This document shows positions 11,601 to 21,117 of a stretch of 44,793 nucleotides of DNA, piece by piece; positions within the stretch are counted from its first letter, which is position 1, and every line of letters starts with the position of its first letter. The notes under the pieces are model-generated. The model saw nothing but the letters and a program-made list of their open reading frames with translations, was not told the DNA's origin and searched no databases. The DNA is from Sulfurovum sp. (GTDB lineage: Bacteria > Campylobacterota > Campylobacteria > Campylobacterales > Sulfurovaceae): NCBI GenBank assembly GCA_028684885.1, contig JAQUFB010000003.1, positions 1 to 44,793 of the forward strand, read 5' to 3'. The translations under genes and the position numbers were made by a program.

Positions 11601-12244
11601 ATCTTGATACCCGTCTCCTGGGAGAGCTGTATGATCTGAGCGTCGATACGAAGCTGATCACCGATACCGTGCCGCATAATCTCCAGATAGAAATCATCAC
11701 CGAAGAGCGCCTTGTATTTGAGCGCTACGCGCTTCGCCTCTTCGTAGCCCTTGGCACCGAACTTCACATTGCGTTCGGAGAGATTCAGATGCCAGTTGAC
11801 CTCGCCCTGAAGACAGGCAGAGCTACAGACCAGACCTTCGGCATGGTCTTTGAGCAGATCCCAGTTGATACGGGGGTAGTAGTAGAAGCCATTCAGATAT
11901 GCCTGGGAACTCAGGTACATCAGGTTCTTGTATCCTACTTCGTTCTTCGCGTACAGGCAAAGGTGGAAACGTTGACGTACACTCTTATCATCGATATCAG
12001 GCTGATTATGGACATACGCCTCCATCCCGATGATCGGTTTGATCCCCTCACTTCTCATCGTATTATAGAAGTCGATCGTACCGAACATATTGCCATGATC
12101 GGTCATCGCGACCGAATCCATACCCAGCTCCTTGACCTTCTTCGCCAAGGCTTTGATCTTGTTGGCCCCATCAAGCAGCGAGTACTCGGTGTGGAGGTGT
12201 AAATGGGTGTATTTTGGCATGTTTTTCGGTTCTTCTGACATCAT
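8666..12244 (-). CDS. dnaE: DNA polymerase III alpha subunit
   Basis: 1192 aa; PHP domain YTHLHLHTEYSLLDGA, PDIDMDFCQARRQEI, GYGFNKSHSAAYALVTFYTSFLK. Confidence 0.96.
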   Translation of the reverse strand: MMSEEPKNMPKYTHLHLHTEYSLLDGANKIKALAKKVKELGMDSVAMTDHGNMFGTIDFYNTMRSEGIKPIIGMEAYVHNQPDIDDKSVRQRFHLCLYAKNEVGYKNLMYLSSQAYLNGFYYYPRINWDLLKDHAEGLVCSSACLQGEVNWHLNLSERNVKFGAKGYEEAKRVALKYKALFGDDFYLEIMRHGIGDQLRIDAQIIQLSQETGIKIVATNDTHYTNPEDADAHEAFMCIAMNKLYDDPNRMRHSVHEFYVKSPQEMAKLFADIPEALENTQEIAEKCNLEIKLGNPTPPNFKFAREKAALIGLELPEPDQEYSLANDTALFIEESRRGLEERLKIVDPAKHQEYRERLETEIEIITSMKFPGYMLIVWEFVDAAKKMGIPVGPGRGSAAGSLVAYSLRITDIDPMPYGLLFERFLNPERVSMPDIDMDFCQARRQEILDYVIEKYGRVNVAQIITFGKLLAKGVIRDVARVLDMPYAKADAMAKLIPDELGIDLKSSYEKEPKIKELLESDPLAARTWKYALALEGLNRNAGTHAAGVVISNEPLWKKTPLFKPSGLNTLATQYSGKYVEDVDLIKFDFLGLKTLTVVEEANKLVEKRYGKRIDFVQEDINDKGVYDYISTGETLGLFQIESAGMQDLAKKLKPSGFEDVIAMLALYRPGPMESGMLDDFVERKHGRAEITYMFPELEPILKPTYGVIVYQEQVMQIVQTIGGFSLGGADLVRRAMGKKIKEEMDKLKEQFADGAQEKGFERAKAEELFDLIVKFAGYGFNKSHSAAYALVTFYTSFLKRYYPTEFMAAILTLEKNNTDKVVKYVDELKRMDIDLLPPDVNISGLVFEAKELEGREVVMFGMGAIKGAGDIAIKSILEARKEGPFKDLSDFVSRIDSSKVNKKVIESLIKAGALDCFGYSRHAMLSQIEEIIEAAKKAADAKKMAENSLFGAGEEMTAVTLTLSDMPEFDPLEILEMEKASLGFYVSGHPLDKFRDTLEGISYTLSSEIDDLADGSEALLIGKIEGITEKISKKGNKFGIANVMDLHGNIELMLFEKRLKELEEDFDLTKPIAFKVKITKDGEFTRMNIVKIESLKDAKKEKVKVKKEEKHVEEPEQPPLILALNLMPDPKIAEELMCLAEKYPGKRPLELHIKSKLADVVIESKMKVSELILEEAKELGVYLEEPLMVDDSA

Positions 12245-12304
12245 CTACCTTTCTATTTGTTGGGACGTATTTTAGATAAATCTCCTTTAAATCCCGCTCT
12301 TGTA

Positions 12305-12856
12305 TTAGCAATAATCCAGCAACATTCCCTCTTTTACCGACTGCATCGCCTGAACACCGCCCAGTCTCTCAAGAATTGCAAGCCCGAAACAGACCGCAGT
12401 TCCCGGTCCCTGCGAAGTCATCACGTTATCGTCAACAACCACTTTACTGTCTTCTCTATATCCAGGATGGTTAATCTCATCTTTCGACCCCGGGTAACAA
12501 GTATAATCATGACCCAGCACACCGGCTTTTTTAAGCACATAGGGTGCGGCACACATTGCGCCTACAATCTTGTTTGCTTTGAACTCCTGAAGCAGGGAGA
12601 TTACCTTTGCATCTTCAGCCAGTGCATAGGTCCCGCCCCATCCTCCGGGAAGCACCATCATATCGAACGCATCGGCACTGACCTCAGCGATAGGGGTATC
12701 CGCCATAAGGGTGATCCCATTGGCTCCAAGCACTGCGCGATCCTGCCCCACATACGCAATAGTCACTTCGATGCCTCCCCGACGCATCACATCGATCAGT
12801 GCAACCGCCTCAAGCTCTTCAAATCCTTTTGCCAGTGGTAATACTACTTTTGCCAT
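12305..12856 (-). CDS. DJ-1/PfpI family protein (YajL/ThiJ-like)
   Basis: 183 aa; MAKVVLPLAKGFEELEAVALIDVMRRGG and nucleophile elbow GAMCAAPYVL. Confidence 0.9.
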   Translation of the reverse strand: MAKVVLPLAKGFEELEAVALIDVMRRGGIEVTIAYVGQDRAVLGANGITLMADTPIAEVSADAFDMMVLPGGWGGTYALAEDAKVISLLQEFKANKIVGAMCAAPYVLKKAGVLGHDYTCYPGSKDEINHPGYREDSKVVVDDNVMTSQGPGTAVCFGLAILERLGGVQAMQSVKEGMLLDYC

Positions 12857-12987
12857 CTGTTCTCCTTTATCTGTGAAACTCTAGTGATTATAACGATATA
12901 AGATCAATAAATGCTAAATGGCAGAGTCAAGAAAGAAAAACTTGAATCTGTTGAGAAGTTTTTAAAAGAGAAAAAAAGGGGGAGAAG

Positions 12988-13005
12988 GATCGGGAAAACC
13001 CGATC
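12988..13005 (-). terminator. Rho-independent terminator downstream of efp
   Basis: GATCGGG-AAAA-CCCGATC, 7-bp stem with tetraloop; the minus-strand continuation is CTTCTCCCCCTTTTTTT. Confidence 0.65.
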
Positions 13006-13012
13006 TGAAAAA

Positions 13013-13579
13013 TTACTTGGCTTTTTCCAGGTATTTGCCCTCTACCGTATCTACCTTGATCATCTCACCTTCAAGGATATGGAACGGTACCTGTACCACT
13101 GCGCCACTCTCCAGCTTCGCAGGCTTTTTACCGCCTTGTGAGTCACCTTTGAAGTTTGGCGGAGTCTCTACGATTTTAAGGACTACCGTCTGAGGGATCT
13201 CGACAGAGATCGCTTTTCCGTTATAGAAAAGTATTTCTGCTTCCATGCCGTCGATCATGAAATCAAAAGTATCTTTACCCACTTGCTCATGTGTCAAACC
13301 GATCTGCTCAAATGTCTCTGTGTCCATAAACTGAAGAAACTCGCCATCATCATAGAGATACTGCATCGTTTTTTGCTGAAGTTCCGGTACTTCAAACTTG
13401 TCACCCGCATGGATCGTTTTTTCGATCACCTTGCCTGTTTGTAGGTTTTTAATCTTTACCCTTACAAACGCCGCTCCTTTTCCCGGTTTCACGTGTTGAA
13501 ACTCGATTACCCTATAAGGGTTTCCGTCGAGCTCAAATCTTGTACCTTTTTTGATATCACCCATACCGATTGTAGCCAT
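13013..13579 (-). CDS. efp: Elongation factor P
   Basis: 188 aa; [37 protein letters not shown] with the conserved PGKG lysine loop. Confidence 0.96.
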   Translation of the reverse strand: MATIGMGDIKKGTRFELDGNPYRVIEFQHVKPGKGAAFVRVKIKNLQTGKVIEKTIHAGDKFEVPELQQKTMQYLYDDGEFLQFMDTETFEQIGLTHEQVGKDTFDFMIDGMEAEILFYNGKAISVEIPQTVVLKIVETPPNFKGDSQGGKKPAKLESGAVVQVPFHILEGEMIKVDTVEGKYLEKAK

Positions 13580-13651
13580 ACTAGCTCCTCAAAATAAAAT
13601 CATTGGAGAGATTATATCGAATGGTTGGTTAATAAATAGGTGAGGCGAATC

Positions 13652-13673
13652 GTTCCCGCCAAGAAGCGGGAAC
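13652..13673 (-). terminator. GC-rich hairpin downstream of the RND operon (terminator-like, no U-tract)
   Basis: Perfect stem GTTCCCGC-CAAGAA-GCGGGAAC 19 bp past the RND C-half stop codon. Confidence 0.5.
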
Positions 13674-13691
13674 ACTGCAGATATAAAAAGA

Positions 13692-15419
13692 TTATTTCGT
13701 AATAGAGATGTTATGATGCTCCATATCACATGTGCCGTTCTCAAAATCCATCGCTTTGGCATTATCCATCAGGATCGGGACAAAGAGAAGCGATACAAAT
13801 ACCGCAGCGACCGTACCTGAGATCAATGCAACTCCGAGACCCCCAAAGACAGGATCACTCGCAAGCAGTGCCGACCCAAGGATGATCGCCACAGCCGTCA
13901 ATGCGATAGGCTTCGCCCTTGTTGCCGTGGCGACTGCGATCGCTCTGCGTTTCGGCATCCCCTGGCACTCCATCAATGACTTGGCAAAGTCGATCAGCAG
14001 CAGCGAGTTTCTTGAGCTGATTCCCATCAGTGCGATAAAGCCAATCAGCGAGGTTGCCGTAAGGAAGAAGGTTTCGCTCGTAAACCAGTTTGCCACCCAG
14101 TGTCCCACGATCACCCCGATAAGCGAAAGGAAGGAACCGAGCAGGATGATACCGCTGAGCACAAAACTCTTGTAGTAAACCACTAGCAACAGGAAGATCA
14201 AAACCAGTGCGGCGATAAATGCACCGCCAAGATCCCTGAAGGTATCCAGCGTCACCTTCATCTCGCCATCCCAACGGAGCAGAAACTTCTCTCCTGTTTC
14301 CCTGTCCGTCAGGTGCAGATCGAACATATAGGTATTGATACCCGGTTCTTTTTCAACGATATACTCCTTCTCGAAATACTCCATCATCTGCGCTCTGGCA
14401 TCAAGTAACGGATAGACCTGGGAGACCATATCTGTCTCTGCGACCACATTGATCATACGGCTCAGATTTTTATGCATGATCATCGGATTGGATTTCACTT
14501 TTTTGATCTGCACCACTTCACTCAAAGGCACCATCATTCCCTGCATATTCATCAGGTTGAGCGAAGAGAGCTTGCTTTTGAGCGCATTTTCTTCTTCTGA
14601 AAAGAGCTTCTTGCTCTCTTTTTCCAATACCAGGAAAATGGGAATCTGATCGGTGGAATTATTCGAGTTTTTATGCGCGACCACCATCCCCTCAAATGCT
14701 AGGTAGAGGATATTATTAACCTGCTCGACACTCAGACCTGAACGTGCGATCTTCTCTTTATCCGGAATCAGCTCATATTTGTCAAAAATCTCATCCGCCA
14801 TGACATCAACATCCACAAGTCCTTTTGTCTGACTGAGGATCTCAGAGGTCTCCAGTGCCACTTCTCTGATCTTTTTAAGATTCTCGCCATGAACTTCGAC
14901 AACAACAGAAGCCATTGTCGGAGGGCCTGCAGGCTGCTCGATGAACTTGATATTGGTCTCTTTGACCAGAGGGAGGCAGGCCTCTTTTATCACGGGACGC
15001 AGACGCTGTACCATCAGGAACGAAGGTTCCTCACGGTGGTGCTTATCGGTAAGGTTGACCGATATCTCGGCAACATTTTCCGTCTGTTTCATACTCGCAC
15101 CTTTGACCAGACCTGCATAATCCAAGGGGATCCCCTGCCCCAGGAAGAGCTCGATATGCATGATCTCCTCTTCCTTCTTCAGGAAATCGATCACACAGGA
15201 GCTGACCTTTTTCGTCTCTTCGATCGAAGAGCCTGTAGGGGTGTCGATATAGATCGAGAAGGTATTGTCACTTTTGCCCGGAAGCATCTTCGCCAGAACC
15301 ATTTTGGTAGGAAACATCAAGAGCGAAGCGAAGAAGGCTACGGCAGTCAGAGTGACTACAAGTTTCTTCTTTTTCTTTTCATTGAGGATGTCATAGATAA
15401 AATTTTCCAATTTTTTCAC
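13692..15419 (-). CDS. RND efflux permease, C-terminal half (TM7-TM12 equivalent), separate ORF
   Basis: 575 aa; starts GTG; MKKLENFIYDILNEKKKKKLVVTLTAVAFF (TM7-like), second periplasmic domain, GFIALMGISSRNSLLLIDFAKSLMECQGMPKRRAI. Confidence 0.88.
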   Translation of the reverse strand: MKKLENFIYDILNEKKKKKLVVTLTAVAFFASLLMFPTKMVLAKMLPGKSDNTFSIYIDTPTGSSIEETKKVSSCVIDFLKKEEEIMHIELFLGQGIPLDYAGLVKGASMKQTENVAEISVNLTDKHHREEPSFLMVQRLRPVIKEACLPLVKETNIKFIEQPAGPPTMASVVVEVHGENLKKIREVALETSEILSQTKGLVDVDVMADEIFDKYELIPDKEKIARSGLSVEQVNNILYLAFEGMVVAHKNSNNSTDQIPIFLVLEKESKKLFSEEENALKSKLSSLNLMNMQGMMVPLSEVVQIKKVKSNPMIMHKNLSRMINVVAETDMVSQVYPLLDARAQMMEYFEKEYIVEKEPGINTYMFDLHLTDRETGEKFLLRWDGEMKVTLDTFRDLGGAFIAALVLIFLLLVVYYKSFVLSGIILLGSFLSLIGVIVGHWVANWFTSETFFLTATSLIGFIALMGISSRNSLLLIDFAKSLMECQGMPKRRAIAVATATRAKPIALTAVAIILGSALLASDPVFGGLGVALISGTVAAVFVSLLFVPILMDNAKAMDFENGTCDMEHHNISITK

Positions 15420-17041
15420 GAGTGTGCCTCCTCATTGTGATGATGTTTATGCTTTGGTTTTTTCAGCAGTTTCAGACTCAAGTACGGGGTAAAAATATAT
15501 GCCACAAAAAGTGAAGCAATCAGTGCGACAGGTACATTATATGGGATCGGCTGCATAAACGATCCCATCATCCCCCCGACAAACGCCATCGGCACCATTG
15601 TCATAATGATCGCCAGTGTCGCCACATTGGTCGGTGCACCGATCTCATCGGTCGCTTCGACGAGCAGTTCTCCCATCTCTTTGCTCTCTACATCATGCGC
15701 ATGCAGATGTCTGTGGATATTTTCTATCACAATGATCGCTGCATCCACCAAAAGCCCCAGCGAAAGAAGGAATGCAAACAACGTGATCCTGTTGATCGTC
15801 TGTCCCGACAGATAGGCAACAAAAAGTGTGATCGCCAAAATCGCCGGTACTGTAAAGGTAACGATAATAGACTCTTTCCATCCTAGTGCGAAGACCAGCA
15901 TCACTGCAATAATAATAATCGTAATGATCAGGTGGTGCATCAACTCATTGACGGCTTCATTGGCTCTGGTACCATAGTTTCTTGTGACCAGATAGCCGAT
16001 ACCCTCTTTTTCAAATCTTGCTTCATAGGACTTCAGTACTTCCATCACTTCATCTGCAACGAATACGGCATTGGTACCCGCAAGTTTGGCAACAGTAAGT
16101 GTCACCTGTTTGGCTGATTCGCTGAACTGCTCTTCTTTGGCATTCTTATGAAGGATCTCTGCGGTTTGGAAGTTCTGAATATCGATACCTTCCGTCACAT
16201 TTGCAACATCCTTCAGATAGATCGGTGAGCCCATATACTGCGCGACCATAACATTGCCCACATCATCTACGCTCTCTATCGCATTTTTCACTCCGAAAAC
16301 CACAAGCGTGTTTTGCTGTGTTCGCCCCTTCACTTCAGGGACATTGACTGCCACCGACTGGACGGCTTTCATGATCTGTCCGAGGGAGAGATGATATGCT
16401 GAGAGTTTTCCCATATCCACTTCGATATTGTACTGTGCTTTACGCGCACCTTTGAGTGTGGTTTTTGCGACATTGTTGACCGAATTGAGCTTTTGCTGTA
16501 CTTCTCTGACGATTTTGAAAAGTTCTACCTCGGAGAGATCGCTCTTGGGTTTGGGATAAAAGGCAATGGTGACGATAGGGATATCAATATCGATATCAAA
16601 CGGTTTGACAATCGGCTGCATCGTTCCTTTTGGCAGCTGATCCATATTCTGCATCACCTTGTCGTAGAGCTTGAGGTTTGAGTCTTCCCTGTCCTCTCCG
16701 ATATAGTACATCACATTGACCACGCCGACATTCTCCATCGCCATGCCGTGGATATGCTCTATACCGCTGACCTCTCTCAGTTTACGCTCCAACGGATTGA
16801 TGATCACATTTTCGATCTCTTTGGGAGAAGCACCCGGCATCGGCACGATCACTGCACCGCCGGAGATAGCAATCTGGGGGTCCTCTTCACGTGGCATAAT
16901 GTTCAATGCCAAATACCCCATCAGGATCAAAAAAGCACCCAAGACCGCCGTCAAAGGGTTTCTTAAAAACCCTTTTGCAAGCTTGCCTGCAACATCGGTT
17001 ACTTGATATTCTTTCTTATTGGTGGTTTGCATCACAATCAC
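15416..17041 (-). CDS. RND efflux permease, N-terminal half (TM1-TM6 equivalent), separate ORF
   Basis: 541 aa; LTAVLGAFLILMGYLALNIMPREEDPQIA and LSLGLLVDAAIIVIENIHRHL (conserved Asp of TM4); ends in KKPKHKHHHNEEAHS. Confidence 0.9.
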   Translation of the reverse strand: MIVMQTTNKKEYQVTDVAGKLAKGFLRNPLTAVLGAFLILMGYLALNIMPREEDPQIAISGGAVIVPMPGASPKEIENVIINPLERKLREVSGIEHIHGMAMENVGVVNVMYYIGEDREDSNLKLYDKVMQNMDQLPKGTMQPIVKPFDIDIDIPIVTIAFYPKPKSDLSEVELFKIVREVQQKLNSVNNVAKTTLKGARKAQYNIEVDMGKLSAYHLSLGQIMKAVQSVAVNVPEVKGRTQQNTLVVFGVKNAIESVDDVGNVMVAQYMGSPIYLKDVANVTEGIDIQNFQTAEILHKNAKEEQFSESAKQVTLTVAKLAGTNAVFVADEVMEVLKSYEARFEKEGIGYLVTRNYGTRANEAVNELMHHLIITIIIIAVMLVFALGWKESIIVTFTVPAILAITLFVAYLSGQTINRITLFAFLLSLGLLVDAAIIVIENIHRHLHAHDVESKEMGELLVEATDEIGAPTNVATLAIIMTMVPMAFVGGMMGSFMQPIPYNVPVALIASLFVAYIFTPYLSLKLLKKPKHKHHHNEEAHS

Positions 17042-17837
17042 ACTTTATGATAATTTTTGTATACATTCCAGGATAGACAGATGCATCCTGTTTGTCAAAC
17101 TCCATCTTGATCTTGAACTTGTGTGTCATAGGGTTGGAGCTGGGGATGATTGAGGAGATCTTCCCCTTGGTTGAAAAATCTATAGAAGGGATCATCAAAT
17201 CCACCTCTTCCCCTACCTTGATATGCACCAACTGGGTTTCCGCGATTTCTGCGATCACTTTCAAGCGGCTAAGATCCGTCAGAACGACTGCCGGCATACC
17301 CGGGATCGCCATCTCACCTTCATTGAGCTTTTTGTCAACGATGACACCATCATTGGGTGCAGTGATCTGAAGGTATTTATACTGATTCAGCACCTCTTCT
17401 TTTTTTGCCTCTGCCTGCTTCACCTGCTGCTCTGCGATCTCAACCATATCCTTGAGATTTGCCGCAGCAAGTTCCAAGGTCTCCAGTTCATACTTGGAGA
17501 CCATTTTTTTCTCATAAAGCCTTTGATGCCGTGCAAGGTTGGTCAGGACATTGGTGTATTGGCTTTTGTTCATCTGAAGCGCGAGTCTTGCCTGTGATAT
17601 CGCCAGGTCCACCTGGCTTTCTGCTGCTTCGATCTCTTTGGAGTCTATCTCATAAAGAAGTTGTCCTTTTTTGACGATTTCTCCTTCACTGACTGCCATG
17701 TTTTTGACATAGCCCATATAACGGCTGGTAATCATTTTTTGATTATCCGAAACCACTGAACCGCTCAATTCAATATCGATGGCATTTGCACCGACCGTTA
17801 TACATAAAAGCATTATCAACGTGACTAGTTTTTTCAT
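17016..17837 (-). CDS. RND periplasmic adaptor (HlyD/MFP family)
   Basis: Translated from MKKLVTLIMLLCITVGANA (signal peptide, GGAG SD); GYVKNMAVSEGEIVKKGQLLYEID and TAPNDGVIVDKKLNEGEM. Confidence 0.88.
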   Translation of the reverse strand: MKKLVTLIMLLCITVGANAIDIELSGSVVSDNQKMITSRYMGYVKNMAVSEGEIVKKGQLLYEIDSKEIEAAESQVDLAISQARLALQMNKSQYTNVLTNLARHQRLYEKKMVSKYELETLELAAANLKDMVEIAEQQVKQAEAKKEEVLNQYKYLQITAPNDGVIVDKKLNEGEMAIPGMPAVVLTDLSRLKVIAEIAETQLVHIKVGEEVDLMIPSIDFSTKGKISSIIPSSNPMTHKFKIKMEFDKQDASVYPGMYTKIIIKCDCDANHQ

Positions 17838-17853
17838 ATCTTCTCCTCGTTTC

Positions 17854-19251
17854 TTATATATCACTACTGTTCAACAAACTATTGAGTTCAAACACTTTGG
17901 TGTTACGCTCATTTTTCGCAGTCAAAAGTTTCAACAGGATCTCCAGTTCTTGAGACTGCTTGATCAGAACATCCGAGATAGAGACCATCCCTTCCTCATA
18001 GCGCCCCTGATAGTTTTCATAGACTTTTCTTGCAAACTGCAGCTGTTTTTGATAACTTTTCACATCCGCATCCTTGCTTTTAATCTCGGTTTCCAGCTTT
18101 TTTGCTTGCAGGCTGATACCGCTCTTTGCCAGTGCTACCTGACTTTGTATCTTCAACCGGTTGAGCTTCGCTCTTTCGAGATTGGCGTAGTCGGTTCCCC
18201 CTGAGAAAAGGTTCCATTGAACTTGGACTCCGACAGTATAGGAGTCTTTCTGCTTAAACTTATTCAGAAATTTGTCATCCGAGCTACCGTACTCTGCGAA
18301 TGCACCGGCAGTCGGCAGAAAATTCGCCTCTTCGACCCCTACAGCCATCTCTGCGATCTTTTCACCAAGAAGCGCTTTCTGGATATCGATATTATTGGCT
18401 TCGAGGTTCTTTTGGTCTACCGCAGGGATAGCTGCCATTTCGCTGATTTTTTCAATCGATGAAACCTCGGTGTTCAGCAGAAAAGAGAGGAACTGGTATG
18501 CCAGCTCTCTGTTCAGTTTCGCTTGGTTGTACATGCTCATCGCCTCAGCTTTACGCGCCTGAACTTCCAGAAGATCGATATTTTTTGCATATCCCTCGGT
18601 TTTCATTGTAGATACGATCTTCTCGAGATGATGGATGTTTTGGAGGATCTTTGAGAGATTGCTGATGTAGTTTTCAACCAATGAGATGTCATAAAAAGCT
18701 TTTTTCGTCTGGAAGATCTTTTCGTTGAGCAGCTGCTTTGCATCATAGAGACTCATCTGGTGCATCGATTCGGTGATACGCCCGTACTCAGTCAGTTTTC
18801 CCCCGGTATAGAGCGGCAGCATATAGGAGAGTTTAGTCTGAAAGTGGTTTCTGGCTTCAGGGTAATTCAGATCATCTGGTGCTACTTGCAACAAACCACT
18901 CATATCTTGAGGAGGTATACCCTGGGATGCATCATATATTGCTTGCCCTAATGGATTAAGAAACTCATTAAAACCAAAATCTCCAAACGTAGCTTCACGG
19001 CTCGCCAGTTTGAACCCGAAGACATTTCCTGCATCATTCGAGCGCATTCCGGATACCGCAACATCCAGTTTACCAAAGTGGTGTCCCTTTGCCGCTTTTG
19101 CTTCATACGCTTTCATCTGCGCTTCAAAACGTGAGACTTTCAGTTCAAGGTTATTCTCCTTTAAGAGCTCCAGTGCCTTTTGCAGCGGAAGGTTTTCCAG
19201 TCCGGCAAAAAGCGGCAATGCCAAAAGAAAGATCAGATACTTTTTCATCAT
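17854..19251 (-). CDS. TolC-family outer membrane efflux protein
   Basis: MMKKYLIFLLALPLFAGLENLPLQKALELLKENNLELKVSRFEAQMK and a long coiled-coil domain; operonic with the MFP and RND genes. Confidence 0.88.
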   Translation of the reverse strand: MMKKYLIFLLALPLFAGLENLPLQKALELLKENNLELKVSRFEAQMKAYEAKAAKGHHFGKLDVAVSGMRSNDAGNVFGFKLASREATFGDFGFNEFLNPLGQAIYDASQGIPPQDMSGLLQVAPDDLNYPEARNHFQTKLSYMLPLYTGGKLTEYGRITESMHQMSLYDAKQLLNEKIFQTKKAFYDISLVENYISNLSKILQNIHHLEKIVSTMKTEGYAKNIDLLEVQARKAEAMSMYNQAKLNRELAYQFLSFLLNTEVSSIEKISEMAAIPAVDQKNLEANNIDIQKALLGEKIAEMAVGVEEANFLPTAGAFAEYGSSDDKFLNKFKQKDSYTVGVQVQWNLFSGGTDYANLERAKLNRLKIQSQVALAKSGISLQAKKLETEIKSKDADVKSYQKQLQFARKVYENYQGRYEEGMVSISDVLIKQSQELEILLKLLTAKNERNTKVFELNSLLNSSDI

Positions 19252-19327
19252 CAATACCCCCAGTAAATATAACATTATAACCTAACAAACGGAGAGTAAG
19301 CTAAGATTTATTTATAATAAGGTGGGA

Positions 19328-19336
19328 TTATATCAT
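19328..19336 (-). promoter_or_regulatory. Candidate extended -10 promoter for the tolC-MFP-RND operon
   Basis: Minus strand TGATATAAT (TGnTATAAT) about 77 bp upstream of the TolC start. Confidence 0.45.
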
Positions 19337-19378
19337 ATATAACTTATCATACTATTAATGAAGAATTGATCGTTGCAA

Positions 19379-19396
19379 ACAGCCAGAAGGCTGTTA
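19379..19396 (-). terminator. Hairpin immediately after the serA stop codon
   Basis: AACAGCC-AGAA-GGCTGTT, 7-bp stem, 2 bp past the serA TAA; weak tail. Confidence 0.5.
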
Positions 19397-19398
19397 CA

Positions 19399-20988
19399 TT
19401 ATAGAGATGCGTGGCTTACGTTGATACACGCTTCCAGCGCTGAAAGTTCATCGAGAATCGCTTTTGTTACCTGTCCATCGACTTTGACAACGGCGAGTGC
19501 CTGCTGTTTTTTGTCGCGTCCGAGCCTGAAGTCAGAAATATTGAGATTATGGCTCGCCATAATTCTACCCACATCACCGATAACACCCGGAGTATCCGTA
19601 TTTCTGAAAAAGACCATTGTCCCTTTTGGTTCAACATCCAAAATATACTCATCAATTTCAACAATACGTTGTTCGGTACCGTCAAATACCGTACCGCCGA
19701 TCGTGATCGTGCCCTGCTGTGTAGTCAACTTGACTTCAACCTTATTAGTAAATCCGCTTGTATTCGGCTTGGTATCTTTGATGATCTCGATACCGCGCTC
19801 TTTTGCAACAAACTCCGCATTGACATAGTTTACCTGGTCGGAGAGCGACTCAGTCAGCACACCTACCGTGGCAAACGTACCAAGCGACTCAACATATTCT
19901 GCGATCTCGCCTTTTGCCGTAACCTTGATCGATTTGATCGCCGACTTTGTTACCTGAGCAGAGATATGTCCGATCTTCTGGATCAGTTCAAGATACGGGC
20001 GAACATAATCTGGGAGCTCATTCTCTTTAATCGGAAGGTTGAGTGCATTCGGATAAGCGATGCCTTTTGCAGCTGCAATCGCATTTTCTGCTGCCTGGAC
20101 CGCGATGTTTCTCTGAGACTCTTTGGTATTTGCACCTAGGTGCGGTGTCACTGTCACATTATCAAGATCAAGCAGCGGATGATCCGTTGCCGGCTCTTTG
20201 TTAAAGACATCGATCCCTGCCATAGCGATCTTGCCTGATTTCAATCCTTCAAGAAGTGCTTCCTCGTCATAAAGCCCGCCTCTTGCGCAGTTAATCAGAA
20301 TCACACCCTCTTTCATCTTTGCGATCTCTGCAGCACCGATCATACCGACAGTCTCTTCGGTCTTTGGCGTATGGATCGTAATAATATCGCATGCCAGGAT
20401 GTCATCGAAGTTTTTCGTATATTTGATGTCAAGATCTGTTGCCTTGGAAGAATCAATATACGGGTCATAGGTGATCACATCCATTTCGAACGCTTTTGCC
20501 CTCTTGCCTACACGTGATCCGATATTACCGAAACCGATAATCCCAAGTTTTTTATCCTTGAGCTCAGTACCATACCAGTCCTGTCTTCTCCAGATGCGGT
20601 CCTGCTTAAGATTATTATGTGCATAAGGGAAAGTCCTGACACAAGAAAGCATATGTGTCATCGTAAGTTCCACTGCTGCAATCGTATTGGCAGTTGGTAC
20701 GTTCATCACAACAATTCCCTGTTTGCTACAGCCGGGAATATCGACATTGTCTACACCGACACCTGCACGTACGACAGCAGTCACTTTTTTCGCATTTGCC
20801 AAAAAGGCATCATCAACATCCGTCGAAGAACGTGTAATCGCAACATCAGCCAGAGGGATAATCTCGGCAATCAGTTTCTCTTTTGGTTCATCGGCAGCAT
20901 TAATCAGCTCAATATCATTATCATTTGCAAGAATATCTAAACCACTCTGATGGATGTGGTCACAAACAACAATAGTCTTCTTTGACAT
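19399..20988 (-). CDS. serA: D-3-phosphoglycerate dehydrogenase with C-terminal ACT domain
   Basis: 529 aa; GVGVDNVDIPGCSKQGIVVMNVPTANTIAAVEL, GIIGFGNIGSRVGKRAKAF, INCARGGLYDEEAL. Confidence 0.95.
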   Translation of the reverse strand: MSKKTIVVCDHIHQSGLDILANDNDIELINAADEPKEKLIAEIIPLADVAITRSSTDVDDAFLANAKKVTAVVRAGVGVDNVDIPGCSKQGIVVMNVPTANTIAAVELTMTHMLSCVRTFPYAHNNLKQDRIWRRQDWYGTELKDKKLGIIGFGNIGSRVGKRAKAFEMDVITYDPYIDSSKATDLDIKYTKNFDDILACDIITIHTPKTEETVGMIGAAEIAKMKEGVILINCARGGLYDEEALLEGLKSGKIAMAGIDVFNKEPATDHPLLDLDNVTVTPHLGANTKESQRNIAVQAAENAIAAAKGIAYPNALNLPIKENELPDYVRPYLELIQKIGHISAQVTKSAIKSIKVTAKGEIAEYVESLGTFATVGVLTESLSDQVNYVNAEFVAKERGIEIIKDTKPNTSGFTNKVEVKLTTQQGTITIGGTVFDGTEQRIVEIDEYILDVEPKGTMVFFRNTDTPGVIGDVGRIMASHNLNISDFRLGRDKKQQALAVVKVDGQVTKAILDELSALEACINVSHASL

Positions 20989-21037
20989 GTAATAACCTTT
21001 GTTTCAATTTATTAAGAACACATAATTTAGTATGATT

Positions 21038-21070
21038 AGAAAAATGAGGTAAAATTACCCCCATTTTTCT
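21038..21070. terminator. Bidirectional hairpin between rpsA and serA
   Basis: AGAAAAATG (21038-21046) pairs perfectly with CATTTTTCT (21062-21070); inner GGTA/TACC. Confidence 0.5.
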
Positions 21071-21117
21071 TTCATCGAAGTATAGGATTTGAAGCTTTAA
21101 TTTCTCTAAAAAAATGA

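Noticed and set aside
11195-12202. 335-aa plus-strand ORF
   Set aside because: Antisense shadow of dnaE; no recognisable domain and the sense frame is clearly coding.
8666-12244. Intein or unusual insertion in dnaE
   Set aside because: Length (1192 aa) and motif order are normal for DnaE.
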